A stretch of 64,000 bases of DNA from Raineya sp964654605. GTDB lineage: Bacteria; Bacteroidota; Bacteroidia; Cytophagales; Thermonemataceae. Below the pieces are notes generated by a model. That model was not told where the DNA came from. It searched no databases and saw nothing but the letters and a program-made list of their open reading frames with translations. Positions 50,759 to 59,291 of this stretch are shown one piece after another; the stretch's first letter is position 1; each line of letters begins with the position of its first letter. The stretch covers positions 6,884 to 70,883 of the forward strand of contig CAZZLW010000092.1 of NCBI GenBank assembly GCA_964654605.1, in the 5' to 3' direction. The position numbers were made by a program, and so were the translations under genes.

Positions 50759-51307
50759 ATGGAAACTTTGGTAGTAGAAAAAAAGCCCACCCTTAGTAAA
50801 AACGAATTTTTGGCTTTGCAAAACCAATCTGAAAAGATTTGGGAATATGATAAGGGTGAAATTACTGAAATTAGTGGTATGAAGAATACAGAAAGACTTA
50901 TTGTTGCCAATCTTTTGAGAAAATTCTCAAAAACTAAATTGTACGAACAACGAGCTGAACTTCTACCCGAAACTGACTGCTGGCTTACCGAAACCCAAAT
51001 GCGAAGACCTGATTTAGCTTTTTTTACCAGAGAACAAATTTTACAATCCGCTGAAAAGAAACACCCTATCCCTGCTTTTGTCATTGAAATCATTTCTGAA
51101 AACGATAACGTAAATTACACTGAAAATAAAGTTTTAGAATATCAGCATGCAGGTGTACAAGTGATTTGGCATATCTACCCCGAACTCAAACTTGTCATTG
51201 TTATTCGTGGAAAAGAGGCTCGTTATTATGAAGGCGAAGAAATTTTTGATGCCTCACCCGTAGTGCCTGATTTTCAAATAAGTGTTGCAGAATTATTTGC
51301 CCAATAA
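50759..51307 (+). CDS. Uma2 family PD-(D/E)XK protein
   Basis: The 182-residue protein is another Uma2 member, clearly different from the pair at 21.5-22.7 kb. The core shows RRPDLAFFTREQI and then IPAFVIEIISEND, where Ser replaces the Lys of the Glu-x-Lys motif (Glu-Ile-Ile-Ser), and VLEYQHAGVQVIWHIYPELKLVIV. The unusual active site may mean weak or lost nuclease activity. It follows the aspartic protease by 12 bp and pseF starts 3 bp later. Function unknown. Confidence 0.78.
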   Translation: METLVVEKKPTLSKNEFLALQNQSEKIWEYDKGEITEISGMKNTERLIVANLLRKFSKTKLYEQRAELLPETDCWLTETQMRRPDLAFFTREQILQSAEKKHPIPAFVIEIISENDNVNYTENKVLEYQHAGVQVIWHIYPELKLVIVIRGKEARYYEGEEIFDASPVVPDFQISVAELFAQ

Positions 51308-51310
51308 ACT

Positions 51311-52009
51311 ATGATGAATAATATTGCCATTATTACGGCTCGTGGCGGCAGCAAACGCATACCTCGCAAAAATATCAAAGATTTTCTCGGCAAACCTATC
51401 ATAGCCTATTCTATTGAAGCTAGTTTGCAAAGTGGTATCTTTCAGGAAGTAATGGTTTCTACTGATGATACCGAAATTGCCGAAGTAGCCCAAAAATACG
51501 GGGCGAAAGTTCCTTTTTTGCGTTCTGCCAAAAATTCTGATGACTTTGCCACCACTGCCGATGTGCTAACAGAAGTTTTGGAAAATTATGCCCAATTAGG
51601 ACAAAATTTTCAGTATGCGTGCTGTCTGTACCCCACTGCTCCCTTCGTAACGGCAGAAAAATTACAAAAAGCCTTTCAGTTACTTACCGAAAGCAATGCC
51701 GATAGTGTAGTACCTGTGGCGACATTTAGCTATCCTATTTGGCGAAGCCTAAAAATTGAAAATGGCAAGTTGCAAATGAACTTCCCTGAAAATTTGAACA
51801 AGCGTTCCCAAGATTTGCCCCCTGCCTATCACGATGTAGGGCAATTTTATTTTTTTCAAGTAGCAAAGTTTCTATCTACCAAAAGATTATTTTCAGATTT
51901 TTCTGTACCTTTGCATATTTCAGAATTAGAAATGCAAGATATTGATAATGAAACTGATTGGAAATTGGCTGAATTGAAGTATAACCTAACAACATCTTTT
52001 TATGAATAA
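51311..52009 (+). CDS. pseF: Pseudaminic acid cytidylyltransferase
   Basis: It activates pseudaminic acid with CTP, giving CMP-Pse for transfer. The 232 residues belong to the acylneuraminate cytidylyltransferase family: IAIITARGGSKRIPRKNIKDFLGKP at the nucleotide site, STDDTEIAEVAQKYGA, CCLYPTAPFVTAE, and the C-terminal DIDNETDWKLAE with the metal-binding Asp residues. Its context (PseG, PseH and PseI) identifies the sugar more firmly than sequence alone. Its end overlaps the methyltransferase start by 8 bp. Confidence 0.93.
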   Translation: MMNNIAIITARGGSKRIPRKNIKDFLGKPIIAYSIEASLQSGIFQEVMVSTDDTEIAEVAQKYGAKVPFLRSAKNSDDFATTADVLTEVLENYAQLGQNFQYACCLYPTAPFVTAEKLQKAFQLLTESNADSVVPVATFSYPIWRSLKIENGKLQMNFPENLNKRSQDLPPAYHDVGQFYFFQVAKFLSTKRLFSDFSVPLHISELEMQDIDNETDWKLAELKYNLTTSFYE

Positions 52010-53012
52010 TGACAGCTTCAAAGAAAATGATATTCGCCCAAAAAATCTGATGGGAAAACAGGCTATCGCAGCCACTATAGACATAGGAAGGCTACTAATC
52101 AAAGCAAATGAATTTACAGAAGTTAGTTGCCCTGCTTGTGAAAGTACAGATTACCAAAAAAAATATAACAAATATAGCCTTACTTTTGTAGAATGTAGAA
52201 AATGCAAAACAATTTTTACTAATCCTCGCCCAACAGAGGAAGTTCTTTCATATTTTTACAAAGATTCTGTCAATTATGCCTACTGGAACGAATATATATT
52301 TCCTGCATCAGAAGAGGTGAGAAGAAAAAAAATATTTGTACCAAGAGTTGATAAGACATTGATGTTTTGTCAAAAATACAATGTAGAAACAAATAGTTTA
52401 TTGGAAGTAGGAGCTGGTTTTGGAACTTATTGTTTAGAAGCTAAAAGCAGAAATATCTTTCAGCGAATAGTAGCCGTAGAACCTACTCCTAATTTGGCTG
52501 AAACTTGCAGAAAGCGAGGTTTGGAGGTCATAGAAGATATGATAGAGAATATTCATTTTTCAGAAGAAGAGAAGTTTGATGTAGTAGTAAATTTTGAAGT
52601 AATAGAACATTTATTTTCTCCCAAAAACTTTATCATAAATTGCGGAAGGCTTCTTAAAAAAGGGGGACTTTTTATTGTTACTTGTCCCAATGGTCAGGGC
52701 TTTGATTTTATGGTTTTAGGTGAAAAATGTAATAGTCTTGACCACGAACATCTCAATTATTTTAATCCACAATCTTTAAGTTTGCTTTTAGAAAATTGTG
52801 GATTTGAAGTTTTAGAAAGTTTGACACCCGGTAAGTTAGATGCAGATTTAGTAAGAAACAAAATATTGGAAGGAGAATTTGATGTAAGCCAAAATCCTTT
52901 CTTAAAAAAGGTTCTGATAGAAGATTGGGATAACCTTGGTGATAAATTTCAGGAATTTTTGGCTGATAATGGCTTGTCTTCAAATATGTGGATTGTTGCA
53001 AGAAAATTATGA
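52002..53012 (+). CDS. SAM-dependent methyltransferase with N-terminal zinc ribbon
   Basis: The 336 residues hold a C-x2-C pair (SCPACES) and a second C-x2-C (ECRKCKT) within residues about 40-75, a layout seen in sugar C-methyltransferases. A class I SAM domain follows: LLEVGAGFGTYCLEA (about 133), VAVEPTPNLAETCRKRG and VNFEVIEHLFSP. The substrate is probably a glycan sugar or a nucleotide sugar. It is coupled to pseF (8-bp overlap) and to pseA (ATGA overlap), so the methyl group may be placed on the Pse or on a neighbouring sugar. N-methylation or O-methylation cannot be told apart. Confidence 0.8.
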   Translation: MNNDSFKENDIRPKNLMGKQAIAATIDIGRLLIKANEFTEVSCPACESTDYQKKYNKYSLTFVECRKCKTIFTNPRPTEEVLSYFYKDSVNYAYWNEYIFPASEEVRRKKIFVPRVDKTLMFCQKYNVETNSLLEVGAGFGTYCLEAKSRNIFQRIVAVEPTPNLAETCRKRGLEVIEDMIENIHFSEEEKFDVVVNFEVIEHLFSPKNFIINCGRLLKKGGLFIVTCPNGQGFDFMVLGEKCNSLDHEHLNYFNPQSLSLLLENCGFEVLESLTPGKLDADLVRNKILEGEFDVSQNPFLKKVLIEDWDNLGDKFQEFLADNGLSSNMWIVARKL

Positions 53013-54145
53013 AATACTGCAAGAAATGCCTTCAAACCGATAAAAGACCAAATACCAAATTTGATGAGTTTGGTATTTGTCCTGCTTGTAATTACTTTGA
53101 AACGCTCAAAGAAGTTGATTGGGAAGAGCGTAAAGCCGAACTTCAAGAGATTGTAGCATTTGGTAAACAAAATAATCATTCAGGCTACGATTGTATTATT
53201 GGGGTAAGTGGTGGTAAAGATAGTACTAGACAGGCTTTGTACGTTCGGAATGTGCTGAAAATGAAGCCGCTTTTAGTTTGTCTTGCTTACCCACCCGAAC
53301 AAATTACGCAAAGAGGAGCAGATAATATTTCTAATCTCATTAGCTTAGGTTTTGACTGCGTTACGATTGACCCCGCACCTGTGATTTGGAAAAAATTACT
53401 CAAAAAGGGATTCCAAATGTTTGGTAATTGGGCAAAATCTGCCGAATTGGCTTTGTTTAGTAGCGTTCCCAGATTGGCTATCGCTTATCAAATACCACTT
53501 ATTTGGTGGGGAGAAAATCCTGCTTTACAATTGGGTGATATGGGAGCATTAGGCAAAACAGGAGGCGATGGAAACAACTTAAAGCACTTGAATACATTAG
53601 CAGGAGGGGACATTACTTGGCTTTTGAGTGAAGAAATTAAAAGAAACCAAATCTTGCAATATATTTATCCCAGTGATGAAGAAATGCAAAGGGCTAATTT
53701 ACGGATAGTTTATTTGGGGTACTATTGGAAAGATTGGTCTTTGGTGAATAATGCTAATTATTCATCTTTGAGAGGATTGGACGTAAGAACTGATAAACCT
53801 TGGGAAATAGGAGAACCCTATGGTGTTACTGCTCTTGATGACAACTATGTAGCATTTAATCAGATGATAAAATACCTTAAATATGGTTTCGGTAGAACTA
53901 CCGACTATATGAATGAAGAAATACGCATCGGCAGAATAACACGCGAAGAGGCTATCAAAATCACAGAAAAATTTGATGGTACTTGTGATGATAAATTTAT
54001 AGAAATGTTTTGCAACCATATTGAAATTAGCAAGCAAGAGTTTTGGGAAATCATAGATAAATTTGTCAATAAGGATTTGTTTGAAAAAAATGCAGAAGGC
54101 AAGTGGGTGAGAAAATTTAAAGTTGGAGAGGATTATGAAATATAA
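53009..54145 (+). CDS. pseA: N-acetyl sugar amidotransferase (PseA/WbpG family)
   Basis: Family members turn an acetamido group on a sugar into an acetamidino group, using ammonia made by a HisH-type glutaminase. The 378 residues have a zinc-ribbon start (Cys4, Cys7, Cys24, Cys27) and the ATP-pyrophosphatase PP-loop SGGKDS at residues 67-72, with the full consensus. LGDMGALGKTGGDGNN and the WSLVNNANYSSLRGLDV block follow. C. jejuni PseA, which makes the acetamidino form of Pse, lies beside hisF and hisH in the same way. The ATG at 53009 overlaps the preceding stop; hisH overlaps its end by 11 bp. Confidence 0.9.
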   Translation: MKYCKKCLQTDKRPNTKFDEFGICPACNYFETLKEVDWEERKAELQEIVAFGKQNNHSGYDCIIGVSGGKDSTRQALYVRNVLKMKPLLVCLAYPPEQITQRGADNISNLISLGFDCVTIDPAPVIWKKLLKKGFQMFGNWAKSAELALFSSVPRLAIAYQIPLIWWGENPALQLGDMGALGKTGGDGNNLKHLNTLAGGDITWLLSEEIKRNQILQYIYPSDEEMQRANLRIVYLGYYWKDWSLVNNANYSSLRGLDVRTDKPWEIGEPYGVTALDDNYVAFNQMIKYLKYGFGRTTDYMNEEIRIGRITREEAIKITEKFDGTCDDKFIEMFCNHIEISKQEFWEIIDKFVNKDLFEKNAEGKWVRKFKVGEDYEI

Positions 54146-54764
54146 ACATACGCAAGTTGCTATCATAGACTACGACTTGGGCAATACTTACTCTGTACTA
54201 AATGCCATTGAATTTTTAGGCTACAAAGTATTTGTAACCTCCGACTACGAAAAGCTCAAAAAAGCTGATGCCATTATATTGCCCGGTGTGGGGGCTTTTG
54301 AAGCCGCTATCAAGTCTATTATTCGTAAAAATTTGGATAAAATACTTACCGAATTGGTCTTACAAGAGCAAAAACCTCTTTTAGGAATTTGCTTGGGTAT
54401 GCAATTATTAGCCAACTCTTCTGAAGAAAATGGCTTTCATCAAGGATTAGGATTTATTGAAGGGGCTGTCAAAAAAATTATTCCTAAAACCAAAGCTACC
54501 GTGCCTCACGTAGGCTGGAACGACCTTAATATAGTTCAAGATAGCAAAATTTATTCAAAACTCAAAGATAGCAAAAACTTCTATTTTGACCACAGCTATC
54601 ATTTTGAGTGCGAAAGTAAATATGTTTCTGCTACTTGCAATTATGGTGGTTTATCCTTAGTTGCTTCTGTACAAAAGAACAATATTTTCGGCGTACAATT
54701 TCACCCCGAGAAAAGCCAAAATAATGGATTACGCTTGTTTAGAGCCTTTATAGAAAATTCATAG
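54135..54764 (+). CDS. hisH: HisH-type glutamine amidotransferase, glycan-locus paralogue
   Basis: The 209-residue class I glutaminase releases ammonia from glutamine. The catalytic triad is intact: Cys86 in GICLGMQLL, and His190 and Glu192 in FHPEKS. VAIIDYDLGNTYSV and ILPGVGAF are the usual start. In histidine synthesis HisH partners HisF; here it sits between pseA and a HisF homologue that lacks one catalytic Asp. It most likely supplies ammonia for acetamidino formation on the sugar, as proposed for HisH2 with WbpG in Pseudomonas. Its 5' end overlaps pseA. Confidence 0.9.
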   Translation: MKYKHTQVAIIDYDLGNTYSVLNAIEFLGYKVFVTSDYEKLKKADAIILPGVGAFEAAIKSIIRKNLDKILTELVLQEQKPLLGICLGMQLLANSSEENGFHQGLGFIEGAVKKIIPKTKATVPHVGWNDLNIVQDSKIYSKLKDSKNFYFDHSYHFECESKYVSATCNYGGLSLVASVQKNNIFGVQFHPEKSQNNGLRLFRAFIENS

Positions 54765-54767
54765 GAA

Positions 54768-55637
54768 ATGCTAAAAAGACGAATTATAGCGGTACTTACC
54801 GTAAAAGATGATATTGTAGTACAAAGCGTAGGTTTTCAGAAATACTTGCCTATTGGCAAGCCTGAAATAGCCGTTGAGTTTCTCAACAAATGGGGTATAG
54901 ACGAAATTGCTTACAACGATATATCGGCTACCGCAAAAGGGAAAAAACCTAACTTTGAACTCATTAAAAAAGTTGCTAAAAAATGTTTTGTACCTTTGGC
55001 TGTGGGTGGAGGTATTAGTTCTTTGGAAGATGTAAGAAAACTCACACAATCGGGAGCTGATAAAGTGATAGTTAATCATTTACTTTTGCAAAATCCTGAT
55101 GTAGTAAAAAGCATTGCAGAAAATTTTGGTAATCAATGCCTTATTGCCTCTTTGGATATAAAAAAAGATGTGGCTACCTATAAGCCTTACCATTATCTTA
55201 CACAAAAATATTTGCCATATACTTTGCAAGAATGGGTAAGCCACATAGAAACTTTGGGAGCAGGTGAGTTGCTTATCAATAGTGTTGATAGAGATGGCTC
55301 TTATCAAGGATTTGATATAGAAGCCCTCAAAGCTATACAAAACTTTACCTCTATTCCAATGATTGCCTTGGGTGGAGCCAAAAATGCTCATAGCTTTATA
55401 GAACTATTCAAAGAAACCCAAGTAGATGCAGGAGCGGCAGGTAATTTTTTCCATTTTACCGAGCATAGTGTCAATATTTGTAAAGCACAAATCAACCGAG
55501 TTCAGGCTTGGGTTCGGTTGGAAACTAATGCTAACTATCAAGATAATCCTATTGATGAGGAAGGAAGACTTTTGAAAAAAGAAGATGATATTTTAGAGCA
55601 TTTGCTTTTTGTAAAAATAGAAAAAGAAATTATTTGA
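54768..55637 (+). CDS. hisF: HisF-type cyclase homologue, glycan-locus paralogue
   Basis: A 289-residue TIM-barrel protein of the HisA/HisF family, longer than ordinary HisF (about 255) by a C-terminal tail. FVPLAVGGGISSLEDVRKL and IMALGG-like IPMIALGGAKNAHSF are well kept. Where ordinary HisF has Asp11 (CLDV), this protein has Thr11 (AVLTV); the second catalytic Asp (LIASLDIKK) is present. Histidine cyclase activity is therefore doubtful, and a role as ammonia conduit from HisH to PseA is more likely. It begins 3 bp after hisH, and the second amidotransferase overlaps its stop. Confidence 0.85.
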   Translation: MLKRRIIAVLTVKDDIVVQSVGFQKYLPIGKPEIAVEFLNKWGIDEIAYNDISATAKGKKPNFELIKKVAKKCFVPLAVGGGISSLEDVRKLTQSGADKVIVNHLLLQNPDVVKSIAENFGNQCLIASLDIKKDVATYKPYHYLTQKYLPYTLQEWVSHIETLGAGELLINSVDRDGSYQGFDIEALKAIQNFTSIPMIALGGAKNAHSFIELFKETQVDAGAAGNFFHFTEHSVNICKAQINRVQAWVRLETNANYQDNPIDEEGRLLKKEDDILEHLLFVKIEKEII

Positions 55638-56890
55638 TGAAAATAAAAGTTTGCAGTCGTTGTCTTTATCACGAAAAGCACCCTTTGTATCTTACTTTTG
55701 ATAAGGAAGGAGTATGCAGTGGCTGTCGTGTTCACGAAGAAAAAGATATTTTGAATTGGCAAGAGCGTGCCGAAAAACTGAGGAGTATTCTTGAAAACTA
55801 TCGCAACCAATCGGGTAATAATTACGACTGCATTATTCCTGTGAGTGGTGCAAGAGATAGTTATTTTATTGTGCATACCATCAAAAATATATTTGGTATG
55901 AACCCGCTGCTGGTTACCTACAATAAGCAATACAATACCGATGTCGGGGTGCGTAACTTGGCTAATCTTCGTATTCAGTTTGATTGCGATATAATGACTC
56001 TTTCAGTAAATCCTGAAACCTTAAAGAAAATCACAAGAGCTACTTTCAGACGCTTGGGCAGTATCTATTGGCATTGTTTGGCAGGGCAAACGGTTTTTCC
56101 TGTACAAATTGCAGTAAAATTCAAAATCCCTTTGATTATTTGGGGGGCTCATCAAGGGATTGACCAAGTGGGTATGTTTTCGCATCTTGATGAAGTAGAA
56201 ATGACCAGAAAATACAGAAAAGAACACGACCTAATGGGGCTTGAAGCAGAGGACTTGATTGATGATTTTGATGAAATTACCGAAGAGGACATCAAACCTT
56301 TTATGTACCCCGATGATAAAGAATTGGAGCAAGTTGGTGTAAGGGGAATTTATCTAAACAATTACATTCGTTGGGACACCAAAGCCCAGCACGAAAAAAT
56401 GATTGAACTATACGACTACGAAACACATAAACAAACCCGAACTTTTGATACTTACAATGATGTAGATTGTTGGAACTATTCTGATGTTCACGATTTTATT
56501 AAATTTGTAAAGCACGGCTATGGCAAAGTAACCGACCACGCTTGCCGAGAAATTAGGCTTCGCAGAATGACAAGAGAAGAAGGTTTAGCTTTAGTAGAAC
56601 AATACCAGTACAAAGAACCTGAAAATTTGGAACTTTTTTTGAATTGGTTAGGCATTACGAAAAATAGTTTTTATTATATTCTAGACCAGTACCGCAACCC
56701 TATTTTTTGGGAAAGAGATGAAAATTGGCAATGGCGTTTCAAAAAAGAGGTTTTTGAACAACCTACTCCCGAACACATTGAAAATGCCAGATTAGAATTA
56801 AAAGAAAAAAATACTAATTTTGTACTTACAAGAGAAAAACACAGCTCAGACCACAAAAATAAATATATCATTATCGGTAAAGGAAAGTAA
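55637..56890 (+). CDS. Second PseA/WbpG-like amidotransferase with altered PP-loop
   Basis: The 417-residue paralogue of PseA has the same N-terminal Cys pairs (Cys6, Cys9, Cys27, Cys30) and fold (IIWGAHQGIDQVGMF, MYPDDKELEQVGVRGIYLNNYIRWD). The PP-loop reads SGARDS (residues 70-75), with Ala-Arg in place of Gly-Lys. This may alter ATP use or make it a non-catalytic partner. It is about 40 residues longer than PseA at the C-terminus, mostly a basic, flexible tail. It might act on a second amide of the sugar or on another monosaccharide. The ATG at 55637 overlaps the hisF stop (TGATGA region). Confidence 0.8.
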   Translation: MKIKVCSRCLYHEKHPLYLTFDKEGVCSGCRVHEEKDILNWQERAEKLRSILENYRNQSGNNYDCIIPVSGARDSYFIVHTIKNIFGMNPLLVTYNKQYNTDVGVRNLANLRIQFDCDIMTLSVNPETLKKITRATFRRLGSIYWHCLAGQTVFPVQIAVKFKIPLIIWGAHQGIDQVGMFSHLDEVEMTRKYRKEHDLMGLEAEDLIDDFDEITEEDIKPFMYPDDKELEQVGVRGIYLNNYIRWDTKAQHEKMIELYDYETHKQTRTFDTYNDVDCWNYSDVHDFIKFVKHGYGKVTDHACREIRLRRMTREEGLALVEQYQYKEPENLELFLNWLGITKNSFYYILDQYRNPIFWERDENWQWRFKKEVFEQPTPEHIENARLELKEKNTNFVLTREKHSSDHKNKYIIIGKGK

Positions 56891-56893
56891 TTT

Positions 56894-57901
56894 ATGCAAA
56901 TTGAGCAAAAAACATATATTTTAGAAGCACCTAAAAAGTTAATACTAAAAACAGACTTTATTGATACCGATAAGTTAAGCCCCAAACAAATAGTAGCTCA
57001 AACTCTTTTTTCAGCTATTTCTACGGGTACGGAATTAGCAGCTTATTTGGGAGTAGAACCTCTTAGAGAAGGAAAAGCCTATCCTCGCTTGCTCGGATAT
57101 TGTAATTTAGCCAAAGTAGTACATAAAGGAAAAGATATTAACAACATAGAAATTGGAGATTTTATTTTAACCTTTCAATCTCATAGGAATTCTTTTGTTT
57201 TGAATGAAAATGATTTTTTCATTTTACTAAAAAATATAGATGAGGCATCAGTGCAAAAATTCACTTTCGCTTATCTTTATCATTTAGGCTATCACGCTCT
57301 ACTTACTGCCTCTGCCAAAGCAGGGCATAATGTAGGAATTATTGGTATGGGAACGCTTGGATATACCACAGCTACAATGGCTTGCTTGGCTTCTTGTAAT
57401 GTGTTTGTGTTTTCCAACCAGTCTGATATAACTTTTCCAAATGTTCAGGTCTTTCCCAAAAATATTGAAAGTTTAGATAAAATAAATCTTGAAACTAATA
57501 ACATAGGTTTAGATATTGTAATAAACACCTCAAACACTTGGGAAGACTGGAAATTAGCCATAAAACTTGTTAATAAGGGTGGTACGATTGTAAATCTTGG
57601 TTTTCCGGGCAGGGGGCAAGATTTACCCCAATTTAATCCCCTTGACCCCAAAGAGTTATATGTAAAAAGTGTTACTATCAAATACTTGAGTGTATTAGAT
57701 GAAAATTCACTGCCTTATTATCATCAAAGATTTAATATTGAGAGAAACTTGCAATATATTATCCGTTTAATAAAAACAGGCAAAATAAACGTTGAGGAAA
57801 TTTGTTCAGAAAAAATATCTTACGATAAATTAGAAAACCAGTATGAAAAATACGCAGAGCAAAGAACCAAGCAGATGTATTCAACACTTTTAATTTGGTA
57901 A
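56894..57901 (+). CDS. Medium-chain dehydrogenase/reductase (zinc-type alcohol dehydrogenase-like)
   Basis: The 335 residues follow the MDR fold: an N-terminal GroES-like part (AISTGTELAAYLG, PRLLGYCNLAKVVHKGKDI) and a nucleotide-binding Rossmann part with GIIGMGTLGY (about 152-158). The usual zinc ligands of the catalytic site (Cys-x-His) are not obvious, since the GTELAAY region replaces them. Such proteins often sit beside Gfo/Idh oxidoreductases in surface-sugar loci, as here (the next gene is 3 bp away). The substrate is unknown; a sugar oxidation is the likely reaction type. Confidence 0.75.
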   Translation: MQIEQKTYILEAPKKLILKTDFIDTDKLSPKQIVAQTLFSAISTGTELAAYLGVEPLREGKAYPRLLGYCNLAKVVHKGKDINNIEIGDFILTFQSHRNSFVLNENDFFILLKNIDEASVQKFTFAYLYHLGYHALLTASAKAGHNVGIIGMGTLGYTTATMACLASCNVFVFSNQSDITFPNVQVFPKNIESLDKINLETNNIGLDIVINTSNTWEDWKLAIKLVNKGGTIVNLGFPGRGQDLPQFNPLDPKELYVKSVTIKYLSVLDENSLPYYHQRFNIERNLQYIIRLIKTGKINVEEICSEKISYDKLENQYEKYAEQRTKQMYSTLLIW

Positions 57902-57904
57902 GAA

Positions 57905-58978
57905 ATGAAATTAAATTACGGCTTAATAGGATTAGGGAGAATGGGAGCAGAACCTTCCACAAGAATAGAGCATTATATGAAAAATATCAATGATTGGTTA
58001 CCTGTAAGCCACGCCGAAGTAGCTCTCAAATTATCTGATAGATTAAATTTTATAGCTTTATGCGATAAAAACAAAGAACGACTTAAGCATTTCTCTCAAA
58101 TGTATGAAGTTCAGCATACTTACGATGATTATAAAAAAATGTTGGATAGTCATTCCTTTGAATTTATTTCTATTGCTACCCGAAGTGATGTCAGAGCCGA
58201 TATTATAAAGTATGCTATTCAGAAAGGTATAGCGGGAATTTATGCAGAAAAGCCTTTTGTTCAAAGTCTTAAAGACTGCAAAGAAGTGCTGGCAATAGCC
58301 AAAGAAAAAAATGTGAAATTAGCCTTAGGTACTACTCGGCGGGGAATGGCTATTTATAGAAAAGCAAAAGAGCTTATAGAAAGCAGTCAGTATGGAAGTT
58401 TAGAACATATATCCATAGAGTATGGTGTAAATACTCTGATGTGGAATCACCCCCATTCAGCGGATATGATTGTGTATTATGCAGGAAATAATACAGCTAT
58501 CCATAGCATACAAGCTAATGGCTACTACAACAACATACAAAATGATAAATTTATAGATGACGATTTGAATGTAAAGTCTGCTTATATTGAGTTTCAAAAT
58601 GGAGTATCAGCTTCCTTTGTTGCTGGTAAAGGATATAACATCAGGCTATTTTTATCGGAAGCTATTATTACTATCGTAGGTGATGGCTATTGCTTAGATA
58701 TTGAAAAAAAAGGCAAAAATCCTTATTATTTTCACGAAAGAGAGCGTATTTTTTTAGAAAAAAGTATCAGCGGAGCCGAATACATTTTTAATGCTCTCGT
58801 GAGTAGCTTGATTGATAGGACAGAATTTAATATCTTTACCTACGAAGAAATCTTGAAAGGAAACGAAATTATTTTTGGCATAGCTGAATCAATTATGAGA
58901 AAGGGAAGTATTATTTCGCCACAAGAAATAGACGAAGAGAGAGTAATAACTGGCAAATTTAATGGTTTGAGTGCATAA
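57905..58978 (+). CDS. Gfo/Idh/MocA family oxidoreductase
   Basis: The 357-residue NAD(P)-dependent oxidoreductase opens with the Rossmann loop GLIGLGRMG (6-14) and contains the family Glu-Lys-Pro signature in IYAEKPFV (about 116). Between them is TYDDYKKMLDS, as expected. The second half is the GFO_IDH_MocA C-terminal beta-sheet. Sugar-nucleotide or free-sugar oxidation or epimerisation is likely, probably together with the dehydrogenase just upstream. Its substrate cannot be told. Confidence 0.85.
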   Translation: MKLNYGLIGLGRMGAEPSTRIEHYMKNINDWLPVSHAEVALKLSDRLNFIALCDKNKERLKHFSQMYEVQHTYDDYKKMLDSHSFEFISIATRSDVRADIIKYAIQKGIAGIYAEKPFVQSLKDCKEVLAIAKEKNVKLALGTTRRGMAIYRKAKELIESSQYGSLEHISIEYGVNTLMWNHPHSADMIVYYAGNNTAIHSIQANGYYNNIQNDKFIDDDLNVKSAYIEFQNGVSASFVAGKGYNIRLFLSEAIITIVGDGYCLDIEKKGKNPYYFHERERIFLEKSISGAEYIFNALVSSLIDRTEFNIFTYEEILKGNEIIFGIAESIMRKGSIISPQEIDEERVITGKFNGLSA

Positions 58979-58989
58979 ATTTCTAATAT

Positions 58990-59250
58990 ATGCAAGACAC
59001 TCCCGATTTTATTCGTCAGAAGCAGTTTGAAATTATTGCTCAAAAAAGCGATGCCGAAAAATTACAAATGACTATGGAAATGATAGAATTGAGTTTGCAA
59101 ATGGCTTACAATTTAATCAAAGGGCAAAATCCTCATTTCTCTCACAGGGAAATTATTGCCCATAGATTTGAAATGCTGTATAAGGATTGCTTTCAGCCTG
59201 ATGAACTAGAGCGAATAAAAAAACATTTATTATTTGTAAAAGATGAATAA
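58990..59250 (+). CDS. Small protein of unknown function
   Basis: An 86-residue soluble, helical protein without signal or membrane segment. It contains ALFRQ-like DFIRQKQFEIIAQKSDAEKL, a Met-rich helix (MTMEMIELSLQMAYNLIKG), and SHREIIAHRFEMLYKDCFQPDELERIKKHL. No family was recognised. It fits between the oxidoreductase gene (11 bp) and the ABC ATPase gene (41 bp), on the same strand; the regular spacing and codon use favour a real gene. Confidence 0.6.
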   Translation: MQDTPDFIRQKQFEIIAQKSDAEKLQMTMEMIELSLQMAYNLIKGQNPHFSHREIIAHRFEMLYKDCFQPDELERIKKHLLFVKDE

Positions 59251-59291
59251 TTGAGTAGTAATCTCATAATCCTGTAAAGTTTGGTATAAAA

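Noticed and set aside
54135..55637. Histidine biosynthesis genes hisH and hisF
   Set aside because: They lie among pse genes, the HisF homologue lacks Asp11, and the order matches the pseA-linked set. The hisB fragment at the left edge is a separate location.
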